Source: Bondarzewia mesenterica (Eukaryota > Basidiomycota > Agaricomycetes > Russulales > Bondarzewiaceae). From it: 24,730 nt of DNA. The position numbers and the translations under genes were made by a program. The stretch's first letter is position 1. Each line of letters begins with the position of its first letter. Where the stretch lies: positions 1 through 24,730 of the forward strand of contig SGPL01000490.1 in assembly GCA_004802705.1 (NCBI GenBank). Reading direction: 5' to 3'. This document shows, in pieces, positions 19,910 to 24,730 of this stretch. The notes beneath the pieces were generated by a model. The model was not told the DNA's origin. It searched no databases and was given only the letters and a program-made list of their open reading frames with translations.

Positions 19910-21554
19910 GCCTATCGTCGAGGGGCACGGTAGAGAAAATGCCCTGCNAGTCGATGTATCGGNAAGGATACAGAGGGAAACGGGGTGGGGAAAGGCGAAG
20001 ATAAGTCGCCCACGGCCAAACCACGGCTGAGCGCAATTCCAAGAATAATGAGATCACCAACTGCANCTGGCCCGGGGTCTGTAATATTGCAGAACTTTTA
20101 CCCTCCACCAATCCCCGGTCCGTTAATTGGCATCACGTGCTACGACGCGTCCATTGGTCGTCGGTTTGTCTGGATATTTGCAGTCTTATACCGCTACTCA
20201 NGCATTCCTGTGTCGAGGTAAGCATGNATAGACGAGGTGCTGTCCAAAGTACTTNTCCGGCAAATCATTTTATGATCGTTGTGATCTCGATACCGTCAGT
20301 TGCCGGTAGGCCTGTAGAAGACAGGANATCAGGGTGCACCTGATAATACCAGTGGTAACAGTGCGCGGTGGGCTTGTTAGGAGATCCTTTGGTTTCAGAT
20401 TGCGCGCACTCACCCTCCTTTTTTGCCCAGTACTGCATATCGTTCGAATCTCCTCTGGGAGGCAACGTCCGATGGACTCGGAAATAACACTCTCAGTCTC
20501 ATCGGAGAGATGTCCGCTTGGAATTCTCTCTGATCAGCATCGTTCGTATGCGGTCTTGGCGTAAGGATGCATAGGCCTACNGAANAATCCAGCAGGTGCA
20601 AAATATGTGTGCCAGGCGATCTTTGACATACCGACACAGGGACGGTCATGAACCAGTGTCAGAGGTTTCAGGCCACGGTTTGTGGAACTCACTATTGTGT
20701 GACATTGTCTTAGAATTTCGCTTTTTTATTTGATTTTCTTACAGGTATCATCCACTGGAAGATGGCGGTCGCGAACAGTTGTCTATGCTGATATGCTGAC
20801 CGTCATTATGAGTGTTGCATACAGGTTGCATACGACATGAACAAGTGTTGCTCAAGCGTGAGAAGATGATCCAAATCAGGTGCTGTATGGCGTCGCTTAA
20901 GCGAATTCATTGTCAATGCACGTTCTTGAAAATTTTCATCAGAGTTTTTTACAGCCTTTATCAACCGCCTCTCACCAGCAGACCATGATAAAAACTCTCG
21001 AGTCTGTCCTCTTTGCCTTTGTTGCAAGATCCCACTTTTTCTGTGAATCCTTCTCGTTGCCCCCATTTTTTTCTCACGTTCTGGAATCTGCACAGCATGT
21101 ACTTCACCTTTCGTGCGGCAATGAAGTCAAGTAGTGAAAATGCCCCACGCTTTCGCCTGTTCTGGACGCTCTTGAGCCCCCCGTCATGATGAATCATATC
21201 TGGCCGTCACATCCAGCAAGGCGATAACTGTTCTCTCTGGCAATGGGTTGCTTCTCCCACCCCACCCACCATTCTTTACTCCAAGAATATGCTAACGCAG
21301 AGTTGCACCTTGGGGCATCGGCTTTCTGTAGTTTTCCCATCATCGCCGTCATTGCCGCCAGCGCCTGACTACACGGAGTACGCCCGACGTGGGCTGGACC
21401 GAAGGAATTCCGTGTCAATGCGACGCCGAACACTCCACTTCATGTCTTCGTCGACGGTAATCGTGCGGCTGCATTTGGGACGGCACACTTTCGTTATCTG
21501 TTGCTGCGCTGTTGACGCCGGTCTCGAAGGCGCCTGTCTTGTCTGACGACTTCA
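19910..21554. other. Gene-poor interval upstream of the transporter
   Basis: The left 300 bases probably contain the transporter promoter. The part to 20590 carries many single N bases. Short frames on both strands (60-95 codons) carry no recognisable domain. Nothing else can be supported. Confidence 0.4.
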
Positions 21555-22102
21555 ATGTCGGAAACCGGCCCTTTCATCGATACTCCCGCACACTCCTCTC
21601 TCCTATCTGTGAAGCGCCTCATCCGCGCTTGCTTTCGGGCGGTGCTACTCCTTTATAACTCGTAAGTTCCCACTGATCTTCTTCCGACTTTGAACAGCTT
21701 CCGGCAGCTCGCATCGGAGCCTTCCTCCCTCTCCTCGTCCCCCATACACCCTGAGCACTCTTTTTCTCGTCTACTTCCGATATGTGACATTGACTAGTGC
21801 ACCCGCACTCCTCCGGAATCAGAAAGTACTTACCATCTACGCCTTAGTGCGCATAGTGATCTTGTCTGATCGTCGGTAAGTAACCACCGACACCATTCAT
21901 GTTGTTTAGCGGACATAGTTGCCCTGCACAAACCATCCGCTTCACCGCCACGGATCCCGTTCTCCTTTGTATCCCGACGCTCTACCCCGCGCTTATTCCG
22001 TCGCCGCCTCTTGGATGTGCCGAACGTTCGGATCACTCTTCACAGGCTCTGTACAACGATTTCAACACTAAAGCCTCCGGGATGTCCAAATTCAATATGT
22101 AG
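21555..22102 (+). CDS. Candidate small three-exon gene, unrecognised
   Basis: An ATG-led exon 21555-21661 ends at a strong donor (GTAAGT). Joined to 21708-21875 by a 46-base intron (acceptor GGCAG), the frame stays open for 55 further codons and reaches a second GTAAGT donor. Acceptors at 21909 (TTTAG) or 21918 (CATAG) both keep the same frame, which runs to TAG at 22100-22102. The result is about 152 residues. It starts MSETGPFIDTPAHSS and has moderately hydrophobic stretches (YTLSTLFLVYFRYVTLT; KVLTIYALVRIVIL) that could be one or two membrane helices. I recognise no family. Introns of 34-46 bases are short compared with the 53-86 bases seen elsewhere here, and the region is pyrimidine-rich. 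It may be a non-coding leader rather than a gene. A donor-like AT|GTAGGC near the stop would allow further exons. Confidence 0.25.
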
Positions 22103-22808
22103 GCACCCCTTTCTTGATCGGATCGCCTGACGCTACGTCCGCTCTGTTTGCCCGTTCACCTCCTTCCATGCATTCCGTCCAAGAGACGCCTCCCGCTTCC
22201 GTTCCGCGTTCCCGTGTTCCATTTCCCTTTGTACACTCAAAGACAGTCCGTTAGGCGTCTATGAACCATCCGTCTCCCACCTTGAGTTTGGAAGGCTTCT
22301 TTGATGACTGATGACACGTCCGTTCGACCCTGCACACTTCGTACTGAGCATTGATCCATGCCCATCGGCCAAGCTCGTTTGTCAATCGTAGCTCCTTTCC
22401 TGCGCTCGAATCTTCGCTTGGAGCACAGTCTCCCACAGGTAAGCGCCCATGATCCTTATGAGTGCTGACTCAGCTGCACCGTGCACTCATTCGAGGGTGC
22501 CGTGCTGACTGTTTGGCCGGATGACAGCGTTCGCGACCCACCTCGCCTGCCGTTCGCACTGGTCGCCAAGTACGTACCAAACCGAATCCCTCGGGATCAC
22601 GTTTCTCGGTGCGCCCTATACTGTGGCCGACTTCTCTTTACGACATCCCATCCCATCTGTCTTCAGAGTTCCTTTTTGCGCACGTGTATGTTACGACCAA
22701 CACGCTCACGAAACCCATCTTGCGCGTAACTCAATCATTTACGTCGCCGAACAGGCCGAACCCACAAAACCGGTATCCTTGAATCACATGATCGGCCATA
22801 CAGCGCGC
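22103..22808. other. Pyrimidine-rich interval without a supported gene
   Basis: Open frames are present on the plus strand (22481-22729 and 22521-23063), along with donor-like sites such as CACAG|GTAAGC at 22439. None gives a recognisable protein. The longer frame runs on into the tandem repeat, which argues that it is not coding. Confidence 0.35.
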
Positions 22809-23148
22809 CTCGAGGCGAGTCCTTCCCTTCCTCTCGCAAGGGGGGACCAATTGCCGTCGAGTCGAACGAGAAGAAAAGCAGACGACACGCGTCGGCGACG
22901 CGAAAATCCCGCGTGTGTACAAAAAGACCTTCCTATGATGGTGACCTTTCCAGTTTCCCTCGAGGCGAGTTCCTTCCCTTCCCTCTCGCAAGAGGGGGGA
23001 CCAATTGTCATCGAGTTCGAACGAGAAGAAAGCGTCGGCGACGCGAAAATCCCGCGTGTGTAAAAGCCTTCCTATGATGACCCTTCCAGTTTCCGCGTGT
23101 AAAAAAAACCTTCCTATGATTACCCTAAACACAGCTCTTCCAGCTTCC
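22809..23148. repeat. Imperfect tandem repeat, about 150-base unit, 2.4 copies
   Basis: Copy 1 (22809-22958) and copy 2 (22959-23094) both run CTCGAGGCGAGT...TTCCC, CTCGCAAG, GGGGGACCAATTG, GAACGAGAAGAAA, GTCGGCGACGCGAAAATCCC, GCGTGT, CCTTCCTATGATG and TTCCAGTTTCC. Copy 2 is shorter, lacking about 12 bases before the GTCGGCG block and others elsewhere. A partial third copy (23095-23148) keeps only GCGTGTAAAA...CCTTCCTATGAT...TTCCAGCTTCC. A 210-codon minus-strand frame crosses the array and repeats with it, so it is not credible as a gene. Each unit holds a GTCGGCGAC palindrome-like core. Confidence 0.85.
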
Positions 23149-23599
23149 CTCGAAACACGCCTTTTATCCGATTTCTTTCCTTCCCCATCCCGGCAGGACT
23201 CGTGACACGCTCTTCTCGTGTCGTTGACCTCTATGGACACCCGCGCACCCCTGCTGAGGCTTATCGATAGGAGCTCGGGAACGCGCTCCTGGGCGCTATC
23301 CTCTCCGTCCGGCATCTGCATCTGCACGTCGTCCCAAAGTGGCGGGCGGAGGACATGGCCCACAAAAGCGAACGGCGGTCAATTCAGGATCATCGGACGT
23401 CTCGGTCAAGCGGGTCGGACCATGATGGTTCTCCTCCTCGGGATCCTTTCCATGCTCCGCTCCCCCCCTCTCTCCTGCTCCTGTCCGTCCGGCAGCACAA
23501 CCCAAACCCAAAACCCAAACTTGTGAACTCAGTTCCTATATCGCGCATCGCGCGGGCTATCTCCTCGTCGACTCTCCCGCTCGGTGGTTCGTCCAATCA

Positions 23600-23842
23600 C
23601 CGCGCNCNCCCTTGCCTTGCCTTGCCTTCCTTTCCCATCTCATCTCCCATCTCATCTCTCCCCTCATCTCTCTATGTCATTTCATTTCATCTCGGCTCGT
23701 TCATCGTTCATCGTTCGCATTGCATCTCCTTTCGAACTCCAACGGAAACTCACATCCAATCGCACGCGCATCTCCGCATCTCCGCGTTTTCCAGTCCCCG
23801 TCCCCGTCCCCGTCCCCGTTCCTTCCTCTCTCTCTCTCTGTG
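23600..23842 (+). promoter_or_regulatory. Pyrimidine-rich tract with microsatellites, possible core promoter or 5' leader
   Basis: The plus strand is dominated by C and T over about 240 bases. It contains repeated CCTTG units near 23610-23628, CATCTC repeats at 23637-23660, four perfect TCCCCG units (23795-23818) and a CT run (23826-23839). Long CT tracts on the coding strand are common just upstream of or inside the leaders of strongly expressed fungal genes. The tract is followed at once by a possible leader intron. Two N bases (23606, 23608) lie at its left end. The target gene would be beyond the window. Confidence 0.35.
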
Positions 23843-23895
23843 GTACGTAAGTCCCTGAGACACGTCATTCGATGATTCCCGTGTCTTTTTTCCAG
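23843..23895 (+). other. Possible leader intron
   Basis: GTACGTAAGT directly follows the CT run. After 53 bases comes TTTTTTCCAG; GTAAGT at 23847 would give 49 bases. Length and borders fit the introns elsewhere in the window. No coding frame is continued across it convincingly; the 131-codon frame starting at 23872 would start inside it. Confidence 0.3.
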
Positions 23896-24619
23896 AAAAA
23901 AAAACAGAACTCCCTCGCTCACCGACCGACCCCCCCCCCCCCAAAAAGAGCGGAAAAACCCAGGTCCGCAAACCTCCCAACCCGAAACCCGAAACGCGAA
24001 CGAGCTGCACACCCCTCATCGTCCACATCCACATCCATCACACGCCCCACCCNAAACCTCGAACATCCCCCCCTTTCTCGCTTCCTCACGACCCCTCCGA
24101 CCCTCGCTCCGTCATCGTCCTTCTCGACATCCTCTCCGCACGACCCCACGCACGGACGACGACGGTCGATAACGATGCCTTGCAGCACCCGAAACGCGAC
24201 GCACGGCGCACGGCGCCTTTCGACTCGCACCCTCACTTCTCGGGACGCGGCTCCAGACTCGACTTGACCTCACAAAGTTCACGAGTCGCGACGAACGGAC
24301 GAACGAACGCGCTCGCCTCCGGGACATATCACGATTCACGACGGATCGCGATCACGATCACGCATGTCGTATATCATGAGTTGTGCGTACATATATATGT
24401 ATGAGTATGTGTATGTATGTGTGTGATCTATGCGAGCGCGCACGGATGTGCAACGACAGACAGACAGACACGACGCTACGATTACTTTATACTTTTTTGC
24501 GAAAGAGTCGCGACAGCACCAACGAACGGACGACAAGTCGACGCGGGAGGGGATTCGATTCGATTCGATTCGGTCGTCCGTCCGAATCCACGATCAGAGG
24601 GACGGGCTCGAAATTCAAG
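23896..24619. other. Low-complexity interval without a supported gene
   Basis: The interval holds a run of 13 C (23930-23942), GT/TATG-rich sequence (about 24390-24424), CAGA repeats near 24458-24470 and four GATTC units (24552-24571). A 131-codon plus frame (23872-24267) is rich in Ser, Thr, Pro and Arg with no domain. I treat it as chance. Confidence 0.4.
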
Positions 24620-24712
24620 TTTCTTATTTATAATAAATTTTAATTATTCTTAAATTCAATGAGAGCGCTTTTTTTAATTTGTAATATTATAAATTTGTAA
24701 AATTGTAAATTT
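24620..24712. other. AT-rich terminal segment
   Basis: Composition switches within a few bases from GC-rich to about 85% A+T. AAATTTGTAA-like motifs recur three times, interrupted only by GAGAGCGC. No gene is visible. It could be a matrix-attachment-like or transposon-edge sequence, or organelle-derived DNA; nothing in the stretch decides. Confidence 0.6.
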
Positions 24713-24730
24713 GTAAATGCCGCTCTGGCT

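Noticed and set aside
22731..23363. 210-codon minus-strand frame
   Set aside because: It runs through the tandem repeat and repeats itself with it; no family signature was recognised.
23872..24267. 131-codon Ser/Thr/Pro/Arg-rich plus-strand frame
   Set aside because: It starts within a probable intron, crosses a run of 13 C and an N, and has no domain.

Overview
The window reads as nuclear DNA of a basidiomycete fungus, most likely an agaricomycete. Class I hydrophobins are clustered, genes carry many GT-AG introns of about 50-70 bases, and fungal TATA boxes lie 80-150 bases upstream of starts. Nothing in the window is bacterial or clearly viral. All gene models below were built by hand from splice signals, reading-frame continuity and recognised protein families.

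Left part (1-10.4 kb): a decayed minus-strand copy of the acetolactate synthase small subunit (ILV6) is followed by four class I hydrophobin genes. The first (1447-2125, minus) is unusual: a Tyr/Lys/Glu repeat of about 73 residues sits between its signal peptide and its first cysteine. The second (3324-3795, minus) is a diverged relative that has lost one of the eight hydrophobin cysteines and has a scrambled signal peptide. The third (5797-6291, minus) and fourth (9898-10399, plus) are intact, about 80% identical to each other, and arranged head to head. The last three share three-exon structures with matching phases, so they are duplicates. Long gene-poor stretches separate them.

Middle part (12.4-17.0 kb): a 14-exon minus-strand gene encodes a 685-residue multipass membrane glycoprotein of an uncharacterised fungal family, with predicted microexons of 11 and 16 bases. 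Next comes a wrecked SRPK-like protein kinase. Its C-terminal half is on the plus strand and its N-terminal piece is on the minus strand, tail to tail, as an internal inversion would leave it.

Right part (17.9-24.7 kb): a 12-exon minus-strand gene encodes an EamA/SLC35-type drug/metabolite transporter. It has an 18-base microexon, one homopolymer frameshift, and many single-base Ns in and around it. Beyond it are a weak candidate small gene, an imperfect 150-base tandem repeat, and a pyrimidine-rich, microsatellite-rich region that may be the leader or promoter of a gene beyond the right edge. The last ~110 bases are abruptly AT-rich.

The hydrophobins probably act together at the hyphal or fruit-body surface. 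The other genes have no evident shared pathway. The best candidates for something new are the repeat-bearing hydrophobin and the inverted, split kinase.
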